Assembly: GCF_042651485.1 (NCBI RefSeq)
Contig: NZ_JBHSDH010000013.1
Coordinates: forward strand, 1,736,001-1,800,000
DNA: 64,000 nt
Reading direction: 5' to 3'
Origin: Sphingorhabdus_B arenilitoris
GTDB taxonomy: Bacteria; Pseudomonadota; Alphaproteobacteria; Sphingomonadales; Sphingomonadaceae
Under the pieces are notes generated by a model. That model worked only from the letters and a program-made list of their open reading frames with translations. It was not told the origin of the DNA and did no database searches. Both the position numbers and the translations under genes were made by a program. Each line of letters begins with the position of its first letter. Position 1 is the stretch's first letter. This document shows positions 8,740 to 17,196 of this stretch, one piece after another.

Positions 8740-9771
8740 ATGGGCCGCTTGCCATCACGCAAGCCAACATCATTTGATATTGCATATCTGGCGGGCGTGT
8801 CTCAGCCAACGGTATCGCGCGCCCTGCGCGGCAGCCCATCGGTTAGCAAAGCGACGCGCGACCGGATCGAACAAATTGCGCAGGAATTAAATTACCGCGT
8901 CGACAAAAATGCGTCGTCGCTGCGTTCGCAACAATCAAAGACATTGGCGCTGCTTTTTTTCGAAGACCCCACCCCCGACGGTAGCCATATTAACCCGTTT
9001 TTCCTGTCGATGCTGGGATCGATCACGCGCCAATGTGCGCTGCGCGGCTATGACCTGCTGATCTCTTTTCAGCAATTATCGGGCAATTGGCATATCGATT
9101 ATCAGGACAGCCATAAAGCCGACGGCCTGATCCTTTTGGGCTATGGCGATTATGAACAATATCGCGAAAGGCTAACCAATTTGGTCGATCAAGGAACCGA
9201 CTTTGTCCGCTGGGGCTTGCCGCTGACCGATGAACCCGGGCTAACATTGGGGTCGGATAATTATGGCGGCGGGTTGGAAGCGGTGCGGCATTTGATCGCG
9301 AAGGGGCGGCGGCGCATTGCCTTTATCGGCACCGCGTCGAGCCATGCGCCCGAATTTGAAGCGCGCTGGAAAGGATATCGCGACGCTTTGGCCGAAGCGG
9401 GGCTGGATAGTGATCCCATGTTGCAAGCCGAAGGGTTTAGTTCGGAGGCGACCGGTGAGAATGCTGTGCAGGCCTTCCTGGAAAATGGCGCCGAATTTGA
9501 CGCCATTTTTGCCGCATCCGATCTGATCGCCATTGGCGCGATGCGCGTGCTGCAAGCCGCGGGCAAGGTCATTCCGCGCGATGTTGCCGTCGTTGGTTTT
9601 GACGATATTCCAGCCTCCAGCATGACCGCGCCGCCGCTGTCTTCGGTGATGCAGGATTTGAAAGCAGCAGGCGAGGCGCTGGTTACCGCCTTGATCCGCA
9701 AAATTGACGGCGAAGAGGTTGAATCCTGCGCTTTGCCCGTCAAATTGATGATCCGGGGCTCCTCGCTTTAG
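8740..9771 (+). CDS. LacI-family transcriptional regulator of the sugar locus
   Basis: This 343-residue DNA-binding repressor has an N-terminal helix-turn-helix (FDIAYLAGVSQPTVSRALRG, about residues 11-30), the hinge-type RVDKNASSLRSQQSKTLAL, and a periplasmic-binding-protein-like sensor domain ending in VVGFDDIPASSMTAPPLSSV. That last block is typical of LacI/GalR proteins. I start at the ATG at 8740 (GGGAG six bases upstream); ATG 8719 in frame would add seven residues and has poorer spacing. It is divergent from the receptor gene and upstream of the MFS gene, and is inferred to control both through the CATACGTAT sites. The effector sugar is unknown. Confidence 0.93.
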   Translation: MGRLPSRKPTSFDIAYLAGVSQPTVSRALRGSPSVSKATRDRIEQIAQELNYRVDKNASSLRSQQSKTLALLFFEDPTPDGSHINPFFLSMLGSITRQCALRGYDLLISFQQLSGNWHIDYQDSHKADGLILLGYGDYEQYRERLTNLVDQGTDFVRWGLPLTDEPGLTLGSDNYGGGLEAVRHLIAKGRRRIAFIGTASSHAPEFEARWKGYRDALAEAGLDSDPMLQAEGFSSEATGENAVQAFLENGAEFDAIFAASDLIAIGAMRVLQAAGKVIPRDVAVVGFDDIPASSMTAPPLSSVMQDLKAAGEALVTALIRKIDGEEVESCALPVKLMIRGSSL

Positions 9772-9789
9772 GGCCAACACTCAGTTCAG

Positions 9790-9801
9790 GCATACGTATG
9801 C
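9790..9801. promoter_or_regulatory. Perfect palindrome GCATACGTATGC, probable LacI-family operator
   Basis: This twelve-base perfect palindrome with a central CG, the usual symmetry of LacI-family operators, starts 18 bp after the regulator stop and 90 bp before the MFS start. It shares GCATACGTAT with the site in the receptor/regulator gap. Confidence 0.65.
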
Positions 9802-9890
9802 GCGATGGCTGCGGTTATTGTGCGGTCCCATGCAAGCTGCCAATAAGAGCGACAGGGCAGTTGTGACTGCAACTGATATGGGAGAGTATA

Positions 9891-11408
9891 ATGGCGGAAA
9901 AACCGCGTCTGGGCTTTGGCGGCCTTTGGAACATCAGCTTTGGCTTTTTCGGCATTCAAGTCGGCTTTGTTTTGCAAAATTCGAATATGAGCCGCATCTT
10001 TCAAACATTGGGCGCGTCGCTCGATGACTTGCCCGTCTTATGGGTGGCCGCGCCGCTCACCGGGCTGATCGTGCAGCCGATCATCGGCTATTTTTCCGAC
10101 AAGACATGGAACGGTCTAGGACGCCGGCGGCCCTATTTCTTAACCGGAGCCATATTGGCGGCCTTGTCGCTTTTGCTGATGCCGCTGGCCCCGACATTTG
10201 CTGCGCCGCTGATTTTCGCAGCATTGCTGTTATGGGTGCTCGATGCGAGCCTGAATATCACGATGGAACCATTTCGCGCCTTTGTTGGCGATATGCTGCC
10301 CAAGTCGCAGCATAGTTTGGGTTACGGCGTGCAAACCGCCTTCATTGGCGCGGGCGCCGTATTTGCCGCGATTTTCCCTTGGCTGCTCGGGCAATTGGGC
10401 GTCAGTAACATCGGCGCCGCTGGCCAAATTCCCGATACGGTCAAATGGAGTTTTTGGGCAGGCGGGATCGCTTTATGTGTGGCCGTGGGGTGGACGATTG
10501 TGACCACGAAAGAATATAGCCCCGAAGAAATGGCCAGCTTTGACGGCGCAGATGCGGCGCAGCATGGCGGCGCATCGGTGAGTGCGCTGGCCTCCAAAAG
10601 CTATCTTAACGCGATAGTCTGGTTGGTCGCTGCTGCCGCTGTTATCGCCATTGTCGAACCGTTGAAGCTGGAAAAAGAAATTTACCTGCTGGGCAGCTTG
10701 CTCGCCAGCTACGGCCTGCTCAGTGCGGTCGCAATTGCCATGGCCAAACAGGGCCGCAGCGCGAATATGCTATCGACCATCGTCGGCGATTTTTCCGGAA
10801 TGCCGCCGATTATGAAACGCCTCGCCGTGGTCCAGTTTTTCAGCTGGTCGACGCTGTTCATCATGTGGATTTATTCAGGACCGGTTATTTCGCAATATTA
10901 TTTTGGCAGCGCAGACGCAACGACGAAGGCGTATAATGATGGAGCAAGCTGGTGGAATTTTGTCTACACGCTGCAAAATGCGGTAGCAGTATTTGCGGCG
11001 TTATTCCTGCTCCCGTGGATGAGCAAAAAAATGGGTAAAGTGCGCACCCATGCCATTTCCCTATTCATCGGTTCGCTCGGGTTTCTGGGCTATTTCTTGG
11101 CGCGGGATGCCAATATCCTGATCCTATGCGAAGTGGCAAAGGGGATCGCCTGGGCCAGTATGCTCGCCATGCCTTACGCGATTTTGGCGAGCAGCTTGCC
11201 GCAAACCAAGCTTGGCACCTATATGGGGCTATTCAATATCTTTATCGTCGTGCCGCAATTGTTGGTGGCGACGTTGATGGGATCAATCATGGTCCGTTTC
11301 TTTCCGGGCGATCCTATCTGGACGATGCTTTTTGCTGCGGCCAGCTGGGCGATTGCTGGACTTGCCATGCTGCGGCTTGCGCCCGAATCCGATGATAAGA
11401 CGGCATAA
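9891..11408 (+). CDS. MFS sugar:cation symporter (SLC45/MalT-like)
   Basis: This 505-residue inner-membrane carrier has about twelve hydrophobic segments. The loop GYFSDKTWNGLGRRRPYF, with an RRRP block after the second membrane segment, resembles plant sucrose transporters, SLC45 proteins and the maltose-linked MFS proteins of Caulobacter-type loci. It probably imports a disaccharide or small malto-oligosaccharide after outer-membrane uptake. The GGAGAG-TATA-ATG start is well placed. It follows the regulator by 119 bp with the palindromic operator in the gap. Substrate specificity is inferred from the neighbouring alpha-glucosidase only. Confidence 0.88.
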   Translation: MAEKPRLGFGGLWNISFGFFGIQVGFVLQNSNMSRIFQTLGASLDDLPVLWVAAPLTGLIVQPIIGYFSDKTWNGLGRRRPYFLTGAILAALSLLLMPLAPTFAAPLIFAALLLWVLDASLNITMEPFRAFVGDMLPKSQHSLGYGVQTAFIGAGAVFAAIFPWLLGQLGVSNIGAAGQIPDTVKWSFWAGGIALCVAVGWTIVTTKEYSPEEMASFDGADAAQHGGASVSALASKSYLNAIVWLVAAAAVIAIVEPLKLEKEIYLLGSLLASYGLLSAVAIAMAKQGRSANMLSTIVGDFSGMPPIMKRLAVVQFFSWSTLFIMWIYSGPVISQYYFGSADATTKAYNDGASWWNFVYTLQNAVAVFAALFLLPWMSKKMGKVRTHAISLFIGSLGFLGYFLARDANILILCEVAKGIAWASMLAMPYAILASSLPQTKLGTYMGLFNIFIVVPQLLVATLMGSIMVRFFPGDPIWTMLFAAASWAIAGLAMLRLAPESDDKTA

Positions 11409-11447
11409 GGCGGTTTAGGGTTAGGGCCCAAATTCACCTGCTCCAAC

Positions 11448-11480
11448 AAAAAAGGCCGTTTGCAATAAACGGCCTTTTTT
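11448..11480. terminator. Bidirectional rho-independent terminator
   Basis: GGCCGTTT and AAACGGCC form an 8-bp perfect stem (11454-11461 / 11467-11474) around GCAAT. It is flanked by an A-run on the left and six Ts on the right, so it can end both the MFS transcript (plus) and the GH3 transcript (minus). Confidence 0.92.
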
Positions 11481-11500
11481 ATTTTGCGGAACGGCGGCGC

Positions 11501-14089
11501 CTATTTGCAAGGCAGGATATTGGCCGGATCGGTTCCCATAAACACCTCACCCAATTCAATATCGGACGGGCCAGTCAGCGACAGGACAAAGGATGCCGAA
11601 ATCTTGGTCATATCCACACCTTTGTCGCGCAGGCATTTGAGCGGGAGGCCATAGGTTTTAAACTCGCTGCTCACTGGCAGGTCAACCGGTACAAAGCCAT
11701 TTTTGCAATCCGCGCCTTCGCAGCTCATGCCCAGCATGGCTTTTTGCGGCGCTTTATTCACCTTGGTGGTGAACATCAAATATAGCTCAGCATTCATTTC
11801 CTTCGAAATATTGATCGGGCTGAAACTGCGCAGCGAAATCGCACTGCTGCCCGACGACAATTCGAACCGGCGGGCACCCTCTTGTACTTTATAGAAAGAG
11901 GATGTGATTTTCATCCGCCCTTCGGCCGCATCGCTTGGCACGGTGCTGATCCGAATCTCATTCGTAAAATCGGCGTTGCCAACCATTAAGGACCAGCTGC
12001 TCGCGGGCACGCCATTGGCGAACCAGACACGCGAATCTCCGGTATTTTCAACACCGGGCTCTTCGCTCAAATTGGTCCATGTGCTTTTGGGTGACGCATA
12101 ATTCAGGCCATAGCCGAAGGGATATAGCTCGCCATCTTCCAATTTGGCCTTCATCGGCCAGCCGGTTGGCAATTTGCCGGTAAAGTCAAACCGCGCCTTG
12201 CCCATTTTGTCGCCGACCAAAACATCGGCCACACCGCCGCCCTCTGATCCGGGCAGCCATGTTACCACAAAGGCATCGGATGCATTGAGCGCCGGGTTCA
12301 CAAATAGCGGACGGCCCGTCACCATGACGGCAATGACAGGAATGCCCTGCGCCTTCAGCTTCTTCATGGTTTCATAGGGTTTGGTCAGCTCCGGTGCCAA
12401 TTGCAGCGAGCTTAAATCGCCCTGAAACTCGGCGTAGGATTCCTCACCAAATACGACGATAGCGGCATCGGGTTTTTGCTTATAGCTGCCATCGGGCGAC
12501 AGCTGTGCACTGCCCCCGGCTTCTTGTGCAGCCTGTTGCAATCCTTTGAAGATCGTCGTTGCGCCTGGGAAATATTTCTCCGGCACATCCTTGCCCTGCC
12601 ATGTCAATGTCCAGCCACCCGATTGGCGCGAAATATCATTGGCGGCATCGCCCGCAACCAGCAGCCGCGCATTGGCTTTCAATGGCAAGACGCCATTATT
12701 TTTCAGCAGCACCAGCGACTTGCGCACCGCTTCACGCGCAACTGCCCGGTGTTCCGGCGCGCCCAGCAAGTCCCATTGCCCAGCAAGCTTGCGCGAAGAT
12801 GGCTTGCCATTGGTAAACAAACCAACCCGCTCCTTGACCATCAACACACGGTAAACGGCATCGTCAAGGCGGCTCATCGGGATGCGCCCGGCTTTTACCT
12901 CGGACACCAGATTTTCGTAAACCGCTTTCCAGCTATCGGGCGCCATATACATATCAAGCCCTGCGGTCATCGCCTTGGGGCATTGGTCGTTGGTGCAGCC
13001 TTCCACCTGACCATGCGCATTCCAGTCGGAAAGGACAAAGCCGTCAAAATCCATTTGGTTTTTCAGAACGCCGGTGATCAAACTGTCATTGGCGGTCATT
13101 TTGCGTCCCTGCCATGCCGAATGGCTGATCATCACAGTGGCAACCCCGCCTTTAATCGCGGCGCCATAGGGCAGGCCGTGAATATCGCGCAGTTCTTTTT
13201 CTGAAATTTCGGCATTACCCTGATCCACGCCATTTTTGGTACCGCCATCGGCCAAGAAATGCTTAGTCGACGCAATGACCCGGTCTTGAGCCAGCAGATT
13301 TTCATTGTCGGGCGCTCCCTGCAATCCGCGCAGCATGGCGCCGACATAGCTGGTCACCAATTCGGGATCGGACGAATAGCCTTCATAGGAACGGCCCCAG
13401 CGATAATCGCGCGGCACGGTGACGGTGGGGGCAAAGGTCCATTCCTGTCCCGTCACCCGGATTTCCTTGGCCGTGACATGGCCGATGCGTTCGATCAATT
13501 CGGGATCGCGCATCGCGCCAAGACCGACATTATGCGGGAACAAGGTCGCACCGATGATATTCGAATGCCCATGAACCGCATCGATACCCCAAATAACAGG
13601 GACACCAACGCCGCCATCGCTTTTGTCGATCGACGCTTCGTAAAATTCATCCGCCGCCTTCAGCCACATCGGCGCAGGCGCAAAATCGTCATTATACGGA
13701 CCGGTGTTGCCGCCGACCAAAATCGAACCCAATTTATACTTTTTCAGATCGGCGGGCGTGATGGTGCTTAAATCTGCTTGCACCGTTTGCGCCACTTTTT
13801 CTTCGACCGTCATTTTGGCGATCAATGCGCGGACGCGGGCCTCGGCCTCGGCGCTCGGTTTCCACGGGTAGGTGTAGCTAGGCCATTGTTCGGGATGCGC
13901 CACTCCGGGGGTCGCCGGTACAGCATTGTCAAATCCTGCGGGGACCGCGGCTGGCTGGCTGGCAGCTGATTGGCTGGCGGCTGGCGGCGCAGGTATCGCG
14001 GCCTCCATATTTTTACCATTCGCCGCAGAACAACCCGCCAACGAGGCCAAAGAAATTGCGCAAAGACTGGCTTGCAGTTTAGTAATCAT
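11501..14089 (-). CDS. GH3 exo-beta-glucosidase / glucan glucohydrolase, lipoprotein
   Basis: This 862-residue enzyme is predicted to be lipid-anchored: the signal ends in LASLAGC, a lipobox with Cys20. The GH3 TIM-barrel contains the KHFLADGG segment (about 276-283) and FVLSDW with nucleophile Asp355. An (alpha/beta)6 sandwich domain follows, then a C-terminal jelly-roll-like region (about 640-862) as in ExoP-type marine/aquatic glucan exohydrolases. It should release glucose from beta-1,3/1,4-glucans at the cell surface or in the periplasm. I use the ATG at 14089; one seven codons upstream has its GAGAG directly abutting. It faces the MFS gene and has its own upstream region. Confidence 0.92.
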   Translation of the reverse strand: MITKLQASLCAISLASLAGCSAANGKNMEAAIPAPPAASQSAASQPAAVPAGFDNAVPATPGVAHPEQWPSYTYPWKPSAEAEARVRALIAKMTVEEKVAQTVQADLSTITPADLKKYKLGSILVGGNTGPYNDDFAPAPMWLKAADEFYEASIDKSDGGVGVPVIWGIDAVHGHSNIIGATLFPHNVGLGAMRDPELIERIGHVTAKEIRVTGQEWTFAPTVTVPRDYRWGRSYEGYSSDPELVTSYVGAMLRGLQGAPDNENLLAQDRVIASTKHFLADGGTKNGVDQGNAEISEKELRDIHGLPYGAAIKGGVATVMISHSAWQGRKMTANDSLITGVLKNQMDFDGFVLSDWNAHGQVEGCTNDQCPKAMTAGLDMYMAPDSWKAVYENLVSEVKAGRIPMSRLDDAVYRVLMVKERVGLFTNGKPSSRKLAGQWDLLGAPEHRAVAREAVRKSLVLLKNNGVLPLKANARLLVAGDAANDISRQSGGWTLTWQGKDVPEKYFPGATTIFKGLQQAAQEAGGSAQLSPDGSYKQKPDAAIVVFGEESYAEFQGDLSSLQLAPELTKPYETMKKLKAQGIPVIAVMVTGRPLFVNPALNASDAFVVTWLPGSEGGGVADVLVGDKMGKARFDFTGKLPTGWPMKAKLEDGELYPFGYGLNYASPKSTWTNLSEEPGVENTGDSRVWFANGVPASSWSLMVGNADFTNEIRISTVPSDAAEGRMKITSSFYKVQEGARRFELSSGSSAISLRSFSPINISKEMNAELYLMFTTKVNKAPQKAMLGMSCEGADCKNGFVPVDLPVSSEFKTYGLPLKCLRDKGVDMTKISASFVLSLTGPSDIELGEVFMGTDPANILPCK

Positions 14090-14142
14090 TCGAAAAATCC
14101 CATCTCTCAAAGAATATTATGTCCGTCGTTGTCATCCCTGAG

Positions 14143-14190
14143 CCGCAGTGTCAAGACACAGTGTCAAGCCGCAGTGTCAAGCCGCAGTTC
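14143..14190. repeat. 13-bp tandem direct repeats upstream of the GH3 gene
   Basis: Three units follow each other head to tail: CCGCAGTGTCAAG (14143), ACACAGTGTCAAG (14156), CCGCAGTGTCAAG (14169), then a partial CCGCAGTTC. They lie 50-100 bp upstream of the GH3 start, in its probable promoter region. They may be regulator half-sites or simple slippage. Confidence 0.75.
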
Positions 14191-14255
14191 GGTTATCGCG
14201 CTGTTGATGATCACCGCGTGACGGCGTGAACCCGATATTAATGTTGGCACTTTAT

Positions 14256-14265
14256 GCGTTAACGC
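14256..14265. promoter_or_regulatory. Palindrome GCGTTAACGC between GH3 and deacetylase genes
   Basis: This perfect 10-bp palindrome sits in the 267-bp divergent gap, 91 bp before the deacetylase start. It is of a size expected for a LacI/GntR-type half-site pair, but no regulator is identified and the TTAA centre differs from the CATACGTATG motif. Confidence 0.35.
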
Positions 14266-14356
14266 CTAAAAAGGACCCAACAGGAAAAGGCAAACGGGCG
14301 GCCATTATGAAGCAGGGGAAACGGGCAGCGATCTGCATAAATCAGAAGGTCGTGCG

Positions 14357-15337
14357 ATGACCCGCATCTATATCACCGTCGACACCGAATATAGCAGCGA
14401 CCATTTTGCAAAAAATGGCGCCTCTGGACGTGCAGAAAATTTTGACCAATCCATTCGCGGGCTCACCCCGGACGGAGAGGCGGGTATATTTCATCAAATG
14501 GATATTTTGGACCGCCATGGCTTGAAGGCGGTATTTTTTGTCGACCCCATGCCCGCTCTGGTCTGGGGAACCGAAGCTGTAACCGACATTGTCGCGCCAA
14601 TATTATCGCGCGGCCATGATGTGCAATTGCATATCCATTGCGAATGGCTGCAATTTGCGGGCAAGGCCAATCCGCTGGGTAACCGGACCGGCAACAATAT
14701 GAAAGATTTCAGCGAAGCCGATCAATTTACCTTGATCGGATATGGCATAGAACAGTTAATGGCCGCAGGCGCGCCGCGTCCCATCGCCTTTCGCGCCGGC
14801 AATTATGGAGCCAACGACGACACATTGCGAGCGCTCGCGCGGCAGGGCGTTGCATATGAAAGCAGCCATTGTCCCGGTATCGCGCATTCCGACTGCGCTA
14901 TTTCGCTGGGCCCTGACCAATTACTGCCGCTCGCCTATCTGGGCGTGACTGAAGTGCCCATTGGTTCGATCGCAGCGGCCGGGGGCAAACAGCGTCATGC
15001 GCAGGTCACCGCCCTGTCGGCGCGGGAAATTTGCGAAACCGTTCGCCACGCGCGTGACATTGGCAGAGAGTCCTTCACCTTTGTCTCGCATAGCTTTGAA
15101 CTGCTCAGCCGGGACCGCAAAAGAATTAACCGGATAATCGACCAGCGTTTCGAACGCGCCTGCGCCTATTTTGCCGGCCTACCCGGAGTGGACACAGCCA
15201 CCTTCTCGGACAATCCGCCCCGCATTGAAACCAGCCCCAGACCTAGTGCAACCGCGATGCTGTTGCCGCATGATTTTGCCCGGACCGCGAGGCGCATGGG
15301 GGAGCAGGCGTTGAGTAACACGCTATATGGTAGCTAA
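14357..15337 (+). CDS. NodB-type polysaccharide deacetylase family protein
   Basis: This 326-residue protein without a signal peptide has a carbohydrate-esterase-4-like fold. TVDTEYSS (7-14) is the metal/catalytic Asp motif, and LHIHCEW (about 94-100) supplies the histidine pair. FRAGNYGANDDTLRALARQG is the third motif and VSHSFELL is a C-terminal His motif. This variant, with VDTE instead of TFDDG, is common in exopolysaccharide-related proteins (WalW-like). It probably deacetylates or otherwise modifies a polysaccharide or precursor. It is divergent to the GH3 gene and single in its transcription unit. Confidence 0.8.
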   Translation: MTRIYITVDTEYSSDHFAKNGASGRAENFDQSIRGLTPDGEAGIFHQMDILDRHGLKAVFFVDPMPALVWGTEAVTDIVAPILSRGHDVQLHIHCEWLQFAGKANPLGNRTGNNMKDFSEADQFTLIGYGIEQLMAAGAPRPIAFRAGNYGANDDTLRALARQGVAYESSHCPGIAHSDCAISLGPDQLLPLAYLGVTEVPIGSIAAAGGKQRHAQVTALSAREICETVRHARDIGRESFTFVSHSFELLSRDRKRINRIIDQRFERACAYFAGLPGVDTATFSDNPPRIETSPRPSATAMLLPHDFARTARRMGEQALSNTLYGS

Positions 15338-15377
15338 CGCGCGGGCCATGCCCCGATAACGCAACATTGCCAAACGC

Positions 15378-15404
15378 GCCGCCGCCAAGGCGGGACGGCT
15401 TTTT
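15378..15404 (+). terminator. Probable rho-independent terminator after the deacetylase gene
   Basis: GCCGCCGC pairs with GCGG and CGGC across a 2-base bulge, with a 4-base loop, followed directly by TTTTT. It starts 41 bp after the stop codon. Confidence 0.6.
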
Positions 15405-15422
15405 CATGTAGTTTTGGGATAA

Positions 15423-15514
15423 TGGCGGACACGGAGGGATTCGAACCCTCGAAGCCCCGATAGGAGCTTGCCTCCTTAGCAGGGAGGTGGTTTCAGCCGC
15501 TCACCCACGTGTCC
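15423..15514 (-). tRNA. tRNA-Ser (anticodon GCU), CCA encoded
   Basis: On the minus strand GGACACG opens the acceptor stem and pairs with CGTGTCC, followed by discriminator G and an encoded CCA. The anticodon arm is CCTCC-CTGCTAA-GGAGG, giving anticodon GCU for AGC/AGU serine codons. A long variable arm as in class II tRNAs and the T-arm GAGGG-TTCGAAT-CCCTC follow. The total of 92 nt including CCA fits tRNA-Ser. Confidence 0.95.
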
Positions 15515-15739
15515 GTCTGGCTGGCTAAGTCAGGCGCTATAGCGAGGCTCTGTATCGCCTGCAATGGCTTTATTTGCTTCTTGAAATTTGTCGCTATGCT
15601 TGCCGGTTATGTCCGGCGCAGCTCGGTTAAGCAGGCAAAGCGACTCGTTCTGGCGCAAAAGCGACTCGGGTCATCGCTCGTTCATTGTGCTACGACTATG
15701 CGCTGACGCAGTGTTTTCGGTGGTTTCGGGAGTTTTATA

Positions 15740-16522
15740 ATGAGCAGAAAAAGCAAAACGTCATTTTGGACCAGCATGATGCTGGCCATATCGATGATGA
15801 TGAGCGGCGCAATCGTGGCGGCTCCGGCTTCTGCGCAATTACAGAGCGTTGATCCCAATGATGCGATCGGCCAAGATGCAGGTGACCCGCCAAGCCAGCT
15901 GCCGCCCGAAGAAGATACGGTTATCCGCGACGGTGTACCCACCGAAGGCGTCCCGCCGCAGGGCGACTATCCCGGCGATGCTGCGCCCGGGACGGAAAGC
16001 CTGCCAAACGATCCATCGCCGTTGCCATCGGATCCCAATAATACCTATCAAAAGGATGATTTGATCGGAGCCGCCGAAGGCCTGTTCGGCAAAGGCGCGG
16101 AAGGGCTTGGCGGGATTATCGAAAGCATCCTGAAAAAGCAGGGACAACCCAATGCCTATATTGTCGGGCGCGAAGGCGGCGGCGCATTCATCGTCGGCCT
16201 GCGATATGGCAGCGGCACATTATATCATAAGGTTGAGGGCGAGAAAAAAGCCTATTGGACCGGCCCATCCATCGGTTTTGATGCCGGTGCCAATGCGGGC
16301 AGCACTTTCATCCTCGTCTATAATCTCTACGACAGCGAAGACCTATATAAACGCTTCCCCTCGGCGGAGGGCGTCGCCTATTTGGTCGGCGGTTTCAACG
16401 CCAGCTATTTGCGGCGCGGCGATGTCGTGTTGATCCCCGTGCGCGTGGGTGCGGGCCTGCGGCTGGGCGCGAATGTCGGCTATATGAAATTTAGCAAGAA
16501 ACAGCGCTGGTTGCCGTTTTAA
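15740..16522 (+). CDS. eipA: EipA family (DUF1134) envelope protein
   Basis: This 260-residue exported protein has a signal peptide ending near ASAQL (about residue 34), a low-complexity Pro/Asp-rich linker (35-110), then the conserved DUF1134 domain. Its hallmarks are EGGGAFIVGLRYGSGTLYHK, YWTGPSIGFDAGANAG and TFILVYNLYD. In Brucella the homologue EipA is a periplasmic beta-barrel-like protein needed for envelope integrity; that role is known for the family, not shown here. GGGAG lies nine bases before the ATG. It stands alone downstream of tRNA-Ser. Confidence 0.88.
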   Translation: MSRKSKTSFWTSMMLAISMMMSGAIVAAPASAQLQSVDPNDAIGQDAGDPPSQLPPEEDTVIRDGVPTEGVPPQGDYPGDAAPGTESLPNDPSPLPSDPNNTYQKDDLIGAAEGLFGKGAEGLGGIIESILKKQGQPNAYIVGREGGGAFIVGLRYGSGTLYHKVEGEKKAYWTGPSIGFDAGANAGSTFILVYNLYDSEDLYKRFPSAEGVAYLVGGFNASYLRRGDVVLIPVRVGAGLRLGANVGYMKFSKKQRWLPF

Positions 16523-16562
16523 GGAACGGCTCTAGGGACGGCCCGGCTGCTGCGGCGAAATA

Positions 16563-17183
16563 TCAAGCGGCGCTGCGCAAATCTTCCATCCGTTTCAAAT
16601 AGCGGGCGAGCACGTCAATTTCGAGATTGACCGCGCGGCCGGGAATATAGCTGCCCAAGGTGGTGACCGCCGATGTATGCGGAATGATATTGAGGCCGAT
16701 GCTCGTCACGCCGCCGCCGTCATCCACGCTATTCACGGTGAGCGATACGCCGTCAATCGTGACCGAGCCTTTTGCTGCGACAAATGGCGCAATGATGGGC
16801 GGCACGGTGATTTCGAGCCGGTGCGATCCGCCCTCTGCATCCCAGCGGGTGACGGTGCCGACGCCGTCAACATGGCCGGTTACAATATGCCCGCCCAGTT
16901 CGTCGCCAACCTTTAACGCGCGTTCTAAATTCAGCCGCTGCCCCTGTTCCCATTGGCCCTGTGCCGTGCAGGCGATGGTTTCGCCCGATACATCCACCGC
17001 AAACCAGCCGCCATCGTTATCCTGTCCCTTATCCACCACGGTCAGGCACACGCCGCTGCACGCGATCGATGCGCCAATAGCGACGCCGTTCATATCATAG
17101 CCGCAGGCAATGACCACGCGCATATCGCCGCGCTGCTCGATGCTGCGGATGGTGCCAATATCGGTGATGATGCCGGTAAACAT
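16563..17183 (-). CDS. ribE: Riboflavin synthase, alpha subunit
   Basis: This 206-residue enzyme converts two 6,7-dimethyl-8-ribityllumazine molecules to riboflavin. It starts at the canonical MFTGIITDIG at 17183; a longer in-frame extension upstream overlaps ribD and is not expected. The two lumazine-binding halves are visible: GASIACSGVCLTV in the first, and GHIVTGHVDGVGTV with KGSVTIDGVSLTVN in the second. It lies 13 bp after ribD, so the two are one transcription unit. ribBA and ribH are not in this window. Confidence 0.95.
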   Translation of the reverse strand: MFTGIITDIGTIRSIEQRGDMRVVIACGYDMNGVAIGASIACSGVCLTVVDKGQDNDGGWFAVDVSGETIACTAQGQWEQGQRLNLERALKVGDELGGHIVTGHVDGVGTVTRWDAEGGSHRLEITVPPIIAPFVAAKGSVTIDGVSLTVNSVDDGGGVTSIGLNIIPHTSAVTTLGSYIPGRAVNLEIDVLARYLKRMEDLRSAA

Positions 17184-17196
17184 ATATGCTGTCCTG

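Noticed and set aside
14143..14190. Short tandem repeats near GH3 as a CRISPR remnant
   Set aside because: Units are 13 bp and directly adjacent with no spacers, and no cas genes are present.
15423..15514. tRNA-Ser as an integration site for a genomic island
   Set aside because: No integrase, no duplicated tRNA end and no change of gene type on either side.
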